DNA of 58,855 nt from an uncultured Lachnospiraceae bacterium. Lineage in GTDB: Bacteria > Bacillota > Clostridia > TANB77 > CAG-508. Positions 34,171 to 42,863 of this stretch are shown here, one piece after another. How positions within the stretch are numbered: position 1 is the first letter of the stretch; every line of letters starts with the position of its first letter. A program made the position numbers and the translations under genes. The notes under the pieces are model-generated. The model was not told where the DNA came from and did not search any database. It saw only the letters and a program-made list of their open reading frames with translations. The stretch is taken from assembly GCA_945917765.1 (NCBI GenBank), contig CAMEHU010000007.1, forward strand, positions 1 to 58,855. Reading direction: 5' to 3'.

Positions 34171-35058
34171 ATGAAAAATGATAAAATAATAAGTTGCCTA
34201 ACTCATAATGGAAAGGTAAATGTAAGATGTATAAGCTCTACTAATATGGTTGAAGAAGCAAGAAAATTACACGATTTAAGCCCTACTGCAACCGCAGCTT
34301 TAGGACGATTATTAACTATAACAAGTTTATTAGGTAAAGAAATGAAGGGGGAAAAAGGAACAATTACAACACAGGTAAAAGGAAATGGACCAATAGGTAG
34401 TATGACTGTAGTTTCTGATAATATTGGTAATGTAAAAGGATATGTTTCAAACCCACAAGTTGATGTTCCATTAAATAAAGAAACTGGAAAATTAGATGTT
34501 GGAAAAGCTGTTGGAAACCAAGGAACGATTTATATTATAAAAGATATCGGATTAAAAGAGCCATATGTTGGAATGACACCAATTATTTCAGGTGAAATTG
34601 CAGAGGATTTTACAAATTATTTTGCAAAATCTGAACAAACACCAACAGTGGTTGCTTTAGGAGTATTGGTTGATAAAAATGGTGTAAGGGCAGCAGGAGG
34701 ATACTTGATTACACTAATGCCAGATGCAACTGAAGAAGATATAGTTAAAATTGAAGAAGCTTTAAAAAATGCTGAAAGTATTAGTAAGATGTTAGATGAT
34801 GGAAAAGAATTAATAGAAATCGCTGAAATTGTTACAGGCGAACAAAATTTAATGTATTTTGAAGATGATAATATTCCTCAATATAAGTGTAATTGTTCAA
34901 AAGAAAAAATGGAAAAGAACTTGATTACAATTGGAAAAACAGAATTAAATGATATTATTGAAAAAGATGGAAAAGCTGAATTAGTGTGTCATTTTTGTAA
35001 TAAGAAATACAATTTTGATAAAGATGAGTTAATTAAATTGGTTGAGGAAAGTAAATAA
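34171..35058 (+). CDS. hslO: redox-regulated chaperone Hsp33
   Basis: Holdase chaperone activated when its zinc-binding cysteines are oxidised. The 295 aa show the N-terminal Hsp33 core (CISSTNMVEEARKLHDLSPTATAALGRLL; GPIGSMTVVSDNIGNVKGYV) and the C-terminal redox switch, C-x-C in YKCNCSK near 240 and C-x2-C in LVCHFCNKKY near 275. Length matches the family. AGAGGTGA supports the ATG at 34171, not the GTG at 34162. For a strict anaerobe this points to oxidative-stress protection of its many Fe-S enzymes. Confidence 0.95.
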   Translation: MKNDKIISCLTHNGKVNVRCISSTNMVEEARKLHDLSPTATAALGRLLTITSLLGKEMKGEKGTITTQVKGNGPIGSMTVVSDNIGNVKGYVSNPQVDVPLNKETGKLDVGKAVGNQGTIYIIKDIGLKEPYVGMTPIISGEIAEDFTNYFAKSEQTPTVVALGVLVDKNGVRAAGGYLITLMPDATEEDIVKIEEALKNAESISKMLDDGKELIEIAEIVTGEQNLMYFEDDNIPQYKCNCSKEKMEKNLITIGKTELNDIIEKDGKAELVCHFCNKKYNFDKDELIKLVEESK

Positions 35059-35143
35059 GAAATAATTTCGAATATTAATAATGGTTAATGATGGTTCTAA
35101 AAATTTGAATATGGAAATAATACTGAAATAAATAAAAAAATAA

Positions 35144-35172
35144 TTGACAAAATTCGACAACAATGTTAGCAT
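35144..35172 (+). promoter_or_regulatory. promoter of the 35233 small gene
   Basis: TTGACA at 35144-35149, 17-base spacer, TAGCAT at 35167-35172. Confidence 0.65.
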
Positions 35173-35232
35173 TAGATTATCATTCGCCAAAACTATTTTG
35201 GAGTTGAAATTATTGAAAGGAATCCAAAAACT

Positions 35233-35400
35233 ATGGACGTACCTAAAAATGTGAATCCTGAGGTTCAGGACTCTATGCTTCCGCACCAAATTCTTTTCTG
35301 GGAGATCATTAAGGCAAAAAGGCGAGGAGAAATTGATGATCGCTTAGAAGATGATTCGGAGAACAGCAATAATTTTAGCAAAGACGACTACTATGAATGA
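35233..35400 (+). CDS. 55-residue acidic orphan protein
   Basis: A short gene too small for ordinary ORF cut-offs but with its own promoter (35144-35172), a GAAAGGA twelve bases upstream of its ATG, and a terminator directly after its stop. The product begins MDVPKNVNPEVQDSMLPHQI; residues 15-32 (LPHQILFWEIIKAKRRG) form a likely amphipathic helix, and the last 20 residues are acidic and polar (DDRLEDDSE..., ending DDYYE). No family is recognised. Codons such as CCG, GGC, CGA and GAC are more GC-rich than those of neighbouring hslO and dtd, as with the other orphan genes here. Confidence 0.7.
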   Translation: MDVPKNVNPEVQDSMLPHQILFWEIIKAKRRGEIDDRLEDDSENSNNFSKDDYYE

Positions 35401-35403
35401 GGC

Positions 35404-35432
35404 ATTCCCTGATGTATATCAGGGAACTTTTA
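35404..35432 (+). terminator. Rho-independent terminator
   Basis: ATTCCCTGAT pairs with ATCAGGGAAC/T, followed by TTTTAA. It lies four bases after the stop of the 35233 gene. Confidence 0.8.
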
Positions 35433-35481
35433 ATGTAAAGAGTGTATGGTTAGTTTAATAAAAAAGTTATAGGAGAAAAAA

Positions 35482-35943
35482 ATGAGATTTTTAATTCAAA
35501 GAGTTAATAAGGCAAATGTAGAAGTTGATAAAAAATGTGTTGGGAAAATTGGGAAAGGTTTTTTAGTTTTTGTTGGAATTACACAATCTGATAATAAAGA
35601 AATTGCAGATGTTATGGTTAAAAAATTAATAAATTTAAGAGTTTTTAGTGATGAAAACGATAGAATGAATTTAGCATTAAAAGACGTAAATGGAGAATTA
35701 TTAATTGTGTCTCAATTCACATTATATGCAAATTGCAAAAGAGGAAATAGACCTGACTTTATTCAAGCAGCTAAAGCTGAACAGGCAAATGATTTGTATG
35801 AGTATATTGTTGATAAATGTAAAGAGAATGGAATTAATGTTCAAACAGGAATTTTTGGCGCTGATATGAAGGTGGAGCTGTTAAATGATGGACCAGTTAC
35901 TATTATTTTAGATAGTAACGATATTTTAGAAATTAATAAATAG
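35482..35943 (+). CDS. dtd: D-aminoacyl-tRNA deacylase
   Basis: Hydrolyses D-amino acids (and glycine) from mischarged tRNAs. The 153 aa match the DTD family along their length: MRFLIQRVNKANVEVD start, the active-site SQFTLYANCKRGNRPDF near residues 75-92 (S-Q-F-T-L), and the NDGPVTI cross-subunit Gly-cisPro-type motif near 137. GGAGAAAAAA precedes the ATG. It stands alone between two small orphan genes. Confidence 0.95.
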   Translation: MRFLIQRVNKANVEVDKKCVGKIGKGFLVFVGITQSDNKEIADVMVKKLINLRVFSDENDRMNLALKDVNGELLIVSQFTLYANCKRGNRPDFIQAAKAEQANDLYEYIVDKCKENGINVQTGIFGADMKVELLNDGPVTIILDSNDILEINK

Positions 35944-35961
35944 GAAACATAAATTATAGTC

Positions 35962-35990
35962 TTGACAAATATATTAAAATGTGTTAACAT
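35962..35990 (+). promoter_or_regulatory. promoter of the 36038 gene
   Basis: TTGACA at 35962-35967, 17-base spacer, TAACAT at 35985-35990. Confidence 0.7.
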
Positions 35991-36037
35991 AAAAAAGACG
36001 TTCTCACGTTAATTTTATAGGAATGGAGGCATTAATA

Positions 36038-36355
36038 ATGCTTGCAATCAAGTTAATCGAAGGCGATATACCGGTTACTGAAAAGCCGATAACCGTTGTT
36101 GAAGGTGATTACGATGGTATTACCATATGTGATTACATAAACGGTAAGCCTGTCGATAATGGTATTTATGTTAGTAGTGTAGATTTTGATACTGATGAAA
36201 TACTAACATATAATTACCAGGATAACACTGCATATATCGAGAATAGTGCACGTGAGCTCTTTATAATTATGAGAGAAAGTGCAAAATTATTCATCGAATG
36301 TGGTGGAAATTATGAACGCTATGCAGAAGTATTGGCGTTAAAAAGGATTTCTTAA
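36038..36355 (+). CDS. orphan protein, unknown function
   Basis: A 105 aa soluble protein with no family I recognise. The first 65 residues are beta-like and acidic (GDIPVTEKPITVVEGDYDGITICDYINGK), and the last 35 are helical (ARELFIIMRESAKLFIECGGNYERYAEVL). GGAGG at 36025-36029 sets the start at the ATG at 36038; the in-frame ATG at 36023 contains that site and is rejected. Promoter and terminator make it a single-gene unit. Codons CCG, GGC and CGT are more frequent than in neighbouring gatCAB. Confidence 0.75.
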   Translation: MLAIKLIEGDIPVTEKPITVVEGDYDGITICDYINGKPVDNGIYVSSVDFDTDEILTYNYQDNTAYIENSARELFIIMRESAKLFIECGGNYERYAEVLALKRIS

Positions 36356-36365
36356 GTTTAACATT

Positions 36366-36395
36366 AAAGGACCATGGTTAATACTATGGTCCTTT
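36366..36395 (+). terminator. Rho-independent terminator
   Basis: AAAGGACCATGGT, loop TAAT, ACTATGGTCCTTT: a 13-bp stem with one mismatch that ends the 36038 gene. Confidence 0.8.
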
Positions 36396-36487
36396 AATGT
36401 ATTATTAAATTTAGTTAAAATGCTTGTTTTTTAAGGAAAAAAGTTATATAATAATGTACAAATTGTATTTTAAAAGGAGATGAAAAT

Positions 36488-36775
36488 ATGCAAGTTAGTA
36501 AAGAAGAACTTTTACATATTGCTAGGTTATCAGATTTAAAGATTAGTGATGAAGAAATTGATAATTATAGATTAAATTTAGAAGAAATTTTGAATTTTGC
36601 TGATATAGTTAATAATGCTAATGTTGAAGGATTAGATGAAACTATAGGAGCTAATGATAATTTTAATGTTTTTAGAGAAGATGTTGTTAAAGAATTTGAA
36701 GATAGGGAGGCATTATTACAGAATGCTCCTGAAAAAGAGAGGGATATGTTTAAGATTCCTAAGGTTATACAGTAG
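36488..36775 (+). CDS. gatC: aspartyl/glutamyl-tRNA amidotransferase subunit C
   Basis: Small stabilising subunit of GatCAB, which converts Glu-tRNA(Gln) and Asp-tRNA(Asn) to the amides. The 95 aa carry the family's pattern: ELLHIARLSDLKISDEEIDNYRLNLEEILNFADIVNN in the first half and the conserved FREDVVKEF and NAPEKERDMFKIPKVI ending. AAAAGGAGATG precedes the ATG. First of gatC-gatA-gatB. Confidence 0.95.
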   Translation: MQVSKEELLHIARLSDLKISDEEIDNYRLNLEEILNFADIVNNANVEGLDETIGANDNFNVFREDVVKEFEDREALLQNAPEKERDMFKIPKVIQ

Positions 36776-36832
36776 AGTGTTTTTGTGGACTATTCTACGA
36801 ATTTTAAAAGTAAGGATTAAGGAGGAGTTTTG

Positions 36833-38302
36833 ATGGAGATTACGGAACTTACAGTTCATGAGCTTCAAGAAAAGTTAAGAAATAAAGAGCTTACAGTTAG
36901 TGAAATCACTAAGGCTTATGTTGATAGAATAAATGAAAAAGAAAAAGATGTTAATGCTTTTATTACATTGCTTACTGATGAGGCTGTAGAAAAGGCAAAA
37001 GATATAGAAGAAAAAATTAATAATGGAGAAATAAACTCAGAATTAGCTGGAATTCCAATTGGTATAAAAGATGCTATATGTACAAAAGGTGTGAAAACAA
37101 CAGCAGGTTCAAAAATGCTTGGTAATTTTGTTGCTCCTTATGATGCAACTGTAATGGAAAAAATTAATTCTGAAGGTATGATAAATTTAGGAAAATTAAA
37201 TATGGATGAATTTGCAATGGGGTCATCAACAGAGTATTCTGCATTTAAGAAAACATGTAATCCATGGAATTTAAAAACTGTACCAGGGGGGTCATCAGGT
37301 GGTTCTGCAGCAGCAGTTGCAGCTAATATGGTGCCATGGGCTTTAGGAACAGATACAGGAGGGTCAATAAGACAACCTGCTGCATTATGTGGAGTTGTAG
37401 GGTTAAAGCCAACTTATGGTTTGGTTTCAAGATATGGGTTAATTGCATATTCATCATCACATGACCAAATTGGGCCAATAGCCAAAGATGTAAAAGATAC
37501 AGCTCTGTTATTAAATGTTTTAGTTGGACATGATGAAAAAGATACAACATCATTAGATGTTCCAAAACAAGATTATGTTGAGGCTTTAAAAAATGATGTC
37601 AAAGGTTTAAAAATTGGTATTCCAAAAGAGTTTTTTGCAGAAGGTTTAAATGATGAAGTAAGAGCATCATTAGAAAAAGCAATTGAAAAATATAAAGAAT
37701 TAGGTGCTGAAGTTGAAGAGTTTTCATTAGATATTGCAAAATATTCTTTAGCTGCATATTACATAATTGCTTGTGCTGAAGCAAGTTCAAACCTGGGTAG
37801 ATTTGATGGAATTCGTTATGGATATAGAACTTCAAATTATGAGAGTTTAGACGATATATTTGTAAATTCAAGAAGCGAAGGTTTTGGAAAAGAGGTTAAA
37901 AGAAGAATAATTCTTGGAACATATGTATTAAGCTCAGGATATTATGATGCATATTATAAAAAAGCTCAGCAAGTTCGTACATTAGTAAAAAAAGAATTTG
38001 ATAAAGCTTTTGAAAAATATGATGTTATTTTAACACCAACATCACCTATAGTAGCTTTTGAAGCTGGAACAAAATCAAATAATCCTTTAGAAATGTATCT
38101 AGCAGATATTTGCACAGTTTCTGTAAATGTAGCAGGACTACCTGGAATTTCAATTCCATGTGGGGTAAATAGCGAAGGTATGCCAATTGGTATGCAATTA
38201 ATTGGAAACAGATTTGAAGAAGGAAAAATCCTAAATGCTGCATATACTTATGAACAAGCTACTAAATTTAGAGAAAATTATAAACCTAATTTTAAAAAAT
38301 AA
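36833..38302 (+). CDS. gatA: aspartyl/glutamyl-tRNA amidotransferase subunit A
   Basis: Amidase subunit that releases ammonia from glutamine. The 489 aa contain the amidase-signature catalytic Ser-cisSer-Lys: Lys in [11 protein letters not shown] near 80, and the [13 protein letters not shown] run near 150-163 followed by [16 protein letters not shown]. Length is normal. AAGGAGGAG precedes the ATG at 36833; a TTG just before it is in frame but not preferred. A REP-like repeat lies in the 71-bp junction with gatB. Confidence 0.97.
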   Translation: MEITELTVHELQEKLRNKELTVSEITKAYVDRINEKEKDVNAFITLLTDEAVEKAKDIEEKINNGEINSELAGIPIGIKDAICTKGVKTTAGSKMLGNFVAPYDATVMEKINSEGMINLGKLNMDEFAMGSSTEYSAFKKTCNPWNLKTVPGGSSGGSAAAVAANMVPWALGTDTGGSIRQPAALCGVVGLKPTYGLVSRYGLIAYSSSHDQIGPIAKDVKDTALLLNVLVGHDEKDTTSLDVPKQDYVEALKNDVKGLKIGIPKEFFAEGLNDEVRASLEKAIEKYKELGAEVEEFSLDIAKYSLAAYYIIACAEASSNLGRFDGIRYGYRTSNYESLDDIFVNSRSEGFGKEVKRRIILGTYVLSSGYYDAYYKKAQQVRTLVKKEFDKAFEKYDVILTPTSPIVAFEAGTKSNNPLEMYLADICTVSVNVAGLPGISIPCGVNSEGMPIGMQLIGNRFEEGKILNAAYTYEQATKFRENYKPNFKK

Positions 38303-38303
38303 A

Positions 38304-38328
38304 GCCAATGGGGACGGGGCAATTTGGC
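38304..38328. repeat. REP-like repeat between gatA and gatB
   Basis: AGCCAATGGGGACGGGGCAA followed by TTTGGC: the same unit as at 25687, 20056 and (degenerate) 6663. GCCAA and TTGGC at the ends are complementary, so it can fold on its own. Confidence 0.85.
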
Positions 38329-38373
38329 AAAATTTCTAGTTCACATTGATTTAAGAGAAAGGATTGAAAGATA

Positions 38374-39813
38374 ATGTCAAGAGAAGATTATGAAGTTGTA
38401 ATAGGTCTTGAAATACATGCTGAGTTAAAAACAAAAACAAAATTATTCTGCTCATGCAAAAACGAGTTTGGCGGAGAACCAAACACTCATTGTTGTCCAG
38501 TTTGTATGGCTATGCCTGGTGCACTTCCTGTTATAAATAAAACTGCTGTTGAATATGCTGTTAAGGCAGGTCTTGCAACAGGATGTTCAATTGAAAAAAA
38601 TAGTAAAAATGATAGAAAAAATTATTTTTATCCAGATACTCCAAGAGCATATCAAATTTCTCAATTTGATAAGCCTTTATGTAATAATGGTTTTGTTGAA
38701 ATTGAAGATGAAGATGGTAATAAAAAGAAAATTGGAATTTTAAGAATTCATATTGAAGATGATGCTGGAAAATTAAATCACAATGAATTTGGTGGAGGAA
38801 GCTTAGTTGATTTAAATAGAGCAGGTGCCCCATTAATTGAAATAGTTTCATTACCAGATATGCGTTCTGCAGTTGAAGCTGAAAGATATATGAGAAAAAT
38901 TAAATCTATTCTTGAATATATTGAAGTTTCAGATTGTAAAATGCAAGAAGGTTCACTTCGTGCTGATGTTAATGTTTCTGTACATAAACCAGGAGAACCA
39001 TTTGGTACTCGTACAGAAATGAAGGGTATGAGCTCATTTAGATCAATTGTGAGAGCTATCGAATATGAAGCAAATAGACAAGTTGAAGTTATAGAAAATG
39101 GTGGAAAAGTATATCAAACAACTTTAAGATGGGATGAAATATCTGGAAAAACTTTCCCAATGAGAGAAAAAGAGAATGCTGATGATTATAGATATTTTCC
39201 AGAACCAGATTTAGCAGCAATTCGTTTATCAGATGAATATATTGAAAGTGTAAGAGCAAGTTTACCAGAATTACCAGAAAGTAGAAGAGAAAGATATTTG
39301 AAAGAATTTAATTTAACAGAAAAAGATGCTAGATTATTAACAGCTTCTAAATATTTATCAAATTTATTTGAAGGTGCTTTAGAAAAATGTGGTAATGCAA
39401 AAGCATGCTCAAACTGGATTTTATCTGATATATCAAGAATTTTAAATGAAAAAGAAATGGAACCAGATCAAATTCCATTTACAGCAGATGAACTTGCAAA
39501 AACAATTGAATTAATTGATAAAGGAATAATTAGTTCTGCAATAGCTAAAAAAGTTATTGAAGAATTATTTGAAAATCCACAAGACCCTGAAATTATAATT
39601 AAAGAAAAAGGATGGATTCAAATTTCTGATGAAGGAGCTATTAGAGAAGTAGTTCTAAAAATAATTGAAGCAAATCCTCAATCTGTTGCAGATTATAAAG
39701 GTGGAAAGGATAGAGCAATTGGTTTCTTAGTAGGACAAGCTATGAAAGAAACAAAAGGAAAAGCAAATCCTGGAATGCTTAATAAAATGTTTGTGGAAGA
39801 ATTGAATAAATAG
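38374..39813 (+). CDS. gatB: aspartyl/glutamyl-tRNA amidotransferase subunit B
   Basis: The tRNA-binding, ATP-dependent kinase/transamidase subunit. The 479 aa show YEVVIGLEIHAELKTKTKLFCSC near the start (metal-binding Cys and His), CPVCMAMPGALPVIN, the DTPRAYQISQFDKPL segment, the RADVNVSV motif, and the YqeY-like C-terminal helical domain ending GKANPGMLNKM. GAAAGGATT precedes the ATG. It closes gatCAB and is followed by a terminator. Confidence 0.97.
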   Translation: MSREDYEVVIGLEIHAELKTKTKLFCSCKNEFGGEPNTHCCPVCMAMPGALPVINKTAVEYAVKAGLATGCSIEKNSKNDRKNYFYPDTPRAYQISQFDKPLCNNGFVEIEDEDGNKKKIGILRIHIEDDAGKLNHNEFGGGSLVDLNRAGAPLIEIVSLPDMRSAVEAERYMRKIKSILEYIEVSDCKMQEGSLRADVNVSVHKPGEPFGTRTEMKGMSSFRSIVRAIEYEANRQVEVIENGGKVYQTTLRWDEISGKTFPMREKENADDYRYFPEPDLAAIRLSDEYIESVRASLPELPESRRERYLKEFNLTEKDARLLTASKYLSNLFEGALEKCGNAKACSNWILSDISRILNEKEMEPDQIPFTADELAKTIELIDKGIISSAIAKKVIEELFENPQDPEIIIKEKGWIQISDEGAIREVVLKIIEANPQSVADYKGGKDRAIGFLVGQAMKETKGKANPGMLNKMFVEELNK

Positions 39814-39842
39814 AAAAAAGCTCTCGAATACGAGAGTTTTTT
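39814..39842 (+). terminator. Rho-independent terminator after gatB
   Basis: AAAAAAGCTCTCG, loop AATA, CGAGAGTTTTTT. Confidence 0.9.
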
Positions 39843-40008
39843 GATTGATAAACTAATTATTATTGATGTTTTTGGAGTGATTTTATATCACAAATTTATA
39901 TAAAATTTATAGTTGAATTACCAATAATTACATTTGATTTGACTTAGCAAAACATGTTAATATATATTTAGATATTATTAATTCTAAAGATAAATAAGGA
40001 GGTTAATT

Positions 40009-40254
40009 ATGAACTTTCAAGAGATAAAAAAACGTTTAAAACAATTAGATAAAAAAGTATTAACCATAGTAAGAAATGGACTAAAAGGTTCATTAATATT
40101 TTGTCTTATAGCAAGTTTTATTTTAGTTACATATAATACAATAGGAGAACCAAACGCATATTACATAGGAATATCATTATTAAAATCTGGATTATTTTTT
40201 ATAGTTGCATTTATAATATATGGTGTAGCTTTTAACAAAATAATAAATGAATAA
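40009..40254 (+). CDS. small two-helix membrane protein, unknown function
   Basis: An 81 aa protein with an amphipathic basic N-terminus (FQEIKKRLKQLDKKVLTIVRNGLKG) and two transmembrane helices (about residues 27-46 and 56-77). A very similar layout occurs in small conserved Clostridia proteins, but I cannot name a family. AAGGAGGTT lies before the ATG. It is a single gene between the gatB terminator and its own terminator at 40259. Confidence 0.8.
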   Translation: MNFQEIKKRLKQLDKKVLTIVRNGLKGSLIFCLIASFILVTYNTIGEPNAYYIGISLLKSGLFFIVAFIIYGVAFNKIINE

Positions 40255-40258
40255 AAAA

Positions 40259-40315
40259 CAAAAAGACTGATTTATTAAAACTACCAAGGGAGTTTTAATT
40301 TATCAGCCTTTTTCA
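40259..40315 (+). terminator. Rho-independent terminator
   Basis: AAAAAGACTGAT and TTATTAAAACT pair with AGTTTTAATTTATCAGCCTTTTT around an eight-base loop (ACCAAGGG). Confidence 0.85.
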
Positions 40316-40560
40316 ATTTTAGGCATTAGTTCCTTTTTATTTTAATGACTATGCGGTTTTCATGCCTAAAAAAGCTGCGTTGTCGTAGCAGAAACGTCGA
40401 AATTGTTGCTTATGCATTGCAAGTGCAACTTTGCTGTCAAAGACAGTGAACACACAATAATATTAAATCATATATTATATGCTCCTTTCTGAAATAATAT
40501 TTATTATTATAATAAAATTGGTTATAAAAGTCAATATTATAAATATGGTGTTACATAATT
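40316..40560. other. intergenic stretch with an inverted repeat and no gene
   Basis: TTTTAGGCAT at 40317-40326 is inverted at 40372-40381. Between it and 40450 the sequence is less AT-rich than normal (GCTGCGTTGTCGTAGC, AACGTCG), resembling the remains of a repeat or a transferred fragment. No start codon with a ribosome site or long frame is present. Confidence 0.45.
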
Positions 40561-40788
40561 GGTTACTGTTTAATACCTTTGAGTAAAACAATCCGCCCAA
40601 ATGCTTGAATTATGTAGCTTTTGAAAATATCATTAATACTCCGTTCGTTTGCTGGCGTTGGAGTTTGGGAGGAAGGTTGCAGGTGGGGGCGCCAAACTGC
40701 GCACTCCACTGCGTATTAATATATTTTCAAAAGCTACATAATTCAAGCATTTGGGCTACTCAAAAGACAAAAGTGTTAAACTGTAACC
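40561..40788. repeat. 228-bp inverted-repeat element with GC-rich core
   Basis: Outer ends GGTTAC/GTAACC (40561 and 40783). The inner arms, beginning CCCAAATGCTTGAATTATGT on the left and ending with its reverse complement near 40755, are almost perfect over about 43 bp. The core (40640-40715) is GC-rich (TTGCAGGTGGGGGCGCC). Partial copies occur at 43495-43567 (left arm and core) and 51277-51326 (outer arm). There is no transposase frame, so this looks like a non-autonomous miniature element. Confidence 0.8.
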
Positions 40789-40808
40789 ATAATTGTAAGA
40801 AAGCGAGA

Positions 40809-40860
40809 TGTGTCCCTAATTGTGCAAAATGCACAACTGGGACGCGTCCCCAATTGTGCA
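40809..40860. repeat. REP-like repeat, GGGACGCGTCCC type
   Basis: ATGTGTCCCTAATTGTGCAA, then TGCACAACTGGGACGCGTCC and TTGTGCA: the inverted orientation of the units at 22943, 52371 and 54021. It abuts the rpsT terminator. Confidence 0.85.
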
Positions 40861-40897
40861 AAAAAAGAACGAAGTTTTAAAACTTCGTTCTTTTTTT
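40860..40897 (-). terminator. terminator of rpsT
   Basis: AAAAAAAGAACGAAGTTTT and its perfect inverse AAAACTTCGTTCTTTTTTT. It ends the minus-strand rpsT transcript. Confidence 0.9.
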
Positions 40898-40931
40898 GCG
40901 TAAAAAACTGTGCACAATTTTTTACTTGTAA

Positions 40932-41198
40932 TTATGCATTAACTGCATTTAATTTTTTTGCTAAATTAGATTTTTTTCTAGCTGCTGTGTTTTTAACTAT
41001 AACACCTTTAGCACAAGCTTGATCTATTTTTTTAGTAGCTAAAGAAAATAGTGTTGTAGCTTCTTCTTTATTTCCAGCTTCTACAGCTTGTTCGAATTTT
41101 TTAACAGCAGATTTATAACCTGATTTAATCATATTATTTCTTAATGTTTTCTTTTCAATAACATTAACTCTTTTCATTGCTGATTTAATATTTGGCAT
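40932..41198 (-). CDS. rpsT: 30S ribosomal protein S20
   Basis: Helical 16S rRNA-binding protein needed early in small-subunit assembly. The 88 aa match the family: [26 protein letters not shown] start, then [63 protein letters not shown] lies upstream of the ATG (minus strand). It is a single gene with a terminator, divergent from the 41374 gene, as is common for rpsT. Confidence 0.97.
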   Translation of the reverse strand: MPNIKSAMKRVNVIEKKTLRNNMIKSGYKSAVKKFEQAVEAGNKEEATTLFSLATKKIDQACAKGVIVKNTAARKKSNLAKKLNAVNA

Positions 41199-41373
41199 GT
41201 TTTAGCACCTCCGTTCACTTAATAAGTAATTTATAACAAACAATATTCTAACACAAAAAATTAAGTTTTGCAAGTGTTTAGCGTAAAAAAATAATATGAC
41301 AAAAAAGATTGCAATTTTATAAATACAATGATAATATATGCATATCTATGTAAATAAAAGAAGGTGAATATTT

Positions 41374-42840
41374 ATGGGCAAGGACTATGAGGTTTTTGAG
41401 GTTACAAAAGATAATGAAAAAGATTATTTACAAGAAATCGTAAATTTGGAAAATTTGGTTCTTGAAAAAATGGAGAAGGAAGGGAAAATAGGTCAATTAT
41501 TTACAACAGGAGAAGAGGGAATTAGTGAATATATAAAATCTAAATCAAATCATGTATTTATAGCTACAAAAAATAATGACAATAAAACTATTTCTGCTGC
41601 ATATATTACACAAGGGCAAATTCCTTTTACATATAATGATATTACAAAGTATTTTAAGTCAAATGATAATTATCAAGAATATGTTAAATCAAAATATTCA
41701 GAACAAGAATACAAAAAAATGATTAGAGAAGTATATATAAGAAAAATCTGTGCTTTTAAATATGCTAGAGATATTATTTTAAATAAAAATAAATTACTGG
41801 ATTTAACACAATTAAGTGAAGATGAAAAAAATGAATACTTTTTAAAAACTGTTGAAGATGAATATAATAATCCATATAACAAATTTCATGAAAAAAGCGA
41901 AATTAGAGATGATTTAAATAAATATATGTCTGTATATATGAAAAATGTTTATGATGATATGAAAAGATATGAACAATTATATTGGATTGATTTCATTAAG
42001 TTGCAACAAGAACTAGGAAAAAATAAACAGTGTAAAGAATTGCAAGAAAAATCCGGAGAAGATAAAGAAGTAGAAGTAAATAAATTTGATTCGACTATGA
42101 AAGCATATGATAAAATCTTGAGTTTTCAAAAATATAAAATATATGATATTTCGCATTGCAAGGATATGAGAAAGTATTATGAAGCTAATACTAATAATAC
42201 AATTGAATTGGATACTTATATTACACATCCAGATAACAGAGAAAAAGGTATTGCCAGAATATTAACTTTTGAAGGAATAAAAAAATCATTAGAAAGAGTA
42301 TTATCAAAAAAAGAAAATGAAAAGATTTTTCTAGTATCTACATTGCATCAAGAAAACTTTTCTTCAAAATATGTATCTGAATTTTTTGGATTAGAGGATT
42401 ATATATTCGTAAATAGAAGAAATGGTAGAGATAGGCAAGTACATATTTTTGGAATGGATAGAGAACAGGTGCCTGAGTATTTGGAAGAAATGGAAAAGAA
42501 AATTGCTGTTTTATATGATTATAATCCGAATAATATAGAAATATCTTATGAAGAAAAAAATGATATTTTAGATGAACAAATAAAATATGAAGCAAAAGAA
42601 TTGCAAAATTTAGAAAAAATTATAAAAGCAAAATCATTTGATAGTGAACAAAGATTTACGGGTAAAAAATTGCAAAATTTTGAAAGCTTAATTAGTGTAA
42701 AGAAAAATAAAATAAAAACATTTAGACAAAAGCAGGATGAATTATTAAAAGAAGAATCAAATAAAAGAAAGTCTAATATAGGTGGCTTTAAATCAGATAA
42801 TTTTGATTTTAGTTCTGATAATGATGAGCCTGAATTATAA
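41374..42840 (+). CDS. large protein with C-terminal GNAT-like domain, unknown function
   Basis: A 488 aa lysine- and glutamate-rich soluble protein. Residues about 1-95 look like the first part of an acetyltransferase fold (HVFIATKNNDNKTISAAYI). The region near 275-310 resembles GNAT motif A: ELDTYITHPDNREKGIARILTFEG, with R-E-K-G-I-A as acetyl-CoA loop. Between these lies a long helical insertion (100-240). The C-terminal 110 residues form a coiled coil and a polar tail. AGAAGGTGA precedes the ATG. It lies 23 bp upstream of an M23-family peptidase gene, so the two are probably one operon. I do not recognise this architecture. Confidence 0.6.
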   Translation: MGKDYEVFEVTKDNEKDYLQEIVNLENLVLEKMEKEGKIGQLFTTGEEGISEYIKSKSNHVFIATKNNDNKTISAAYITQGQIPFTYNDITKYFKSNDNYQEYVKSKYSEQEYKKMIREVYIRKICAFKYARDIILNKNKLLDLTQLSEDEKNEYFLKTVEDEYNNPYNKFHEKSEIRDDLNKYMSVYMKNVYDDMKRYEQLYWIDFIKLQQELGKNKQCKELQEKSGEDKEVEVNKFDSTMKAYDKILSFQKYKIYDISHCKDMRKYYEANTNNTIELDTYITHPDNREKGIARILTFEGIKKSLERVLSKKENEKIFLVSTLHQENFSSKYVSEFFGLEDYIFVNRRNGRDRQVHIFGMDREQVPEYLEEMEKKIAVLYDYNPNNIEISYEEKNDILDEQIKYEAKELQNLEKIIKAKSFDSEQRFTGKKLQNFESLISVKKNKIKTFRQKQDELLKEESNKRKSNIGGFKSDNFDFSSDNDEPEL

Positions 42841-42863
42841 ATTTAATAAAAGGAAGTGTATTT

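Noticed and set aside
40605-41022. Two plus-strand reading frames across the repeats and antisense to rpsT
   Set aside because: They translate the inverted repeat, the REP-like unit and the rpsT antisense strand; no ribosome site and no coding character.
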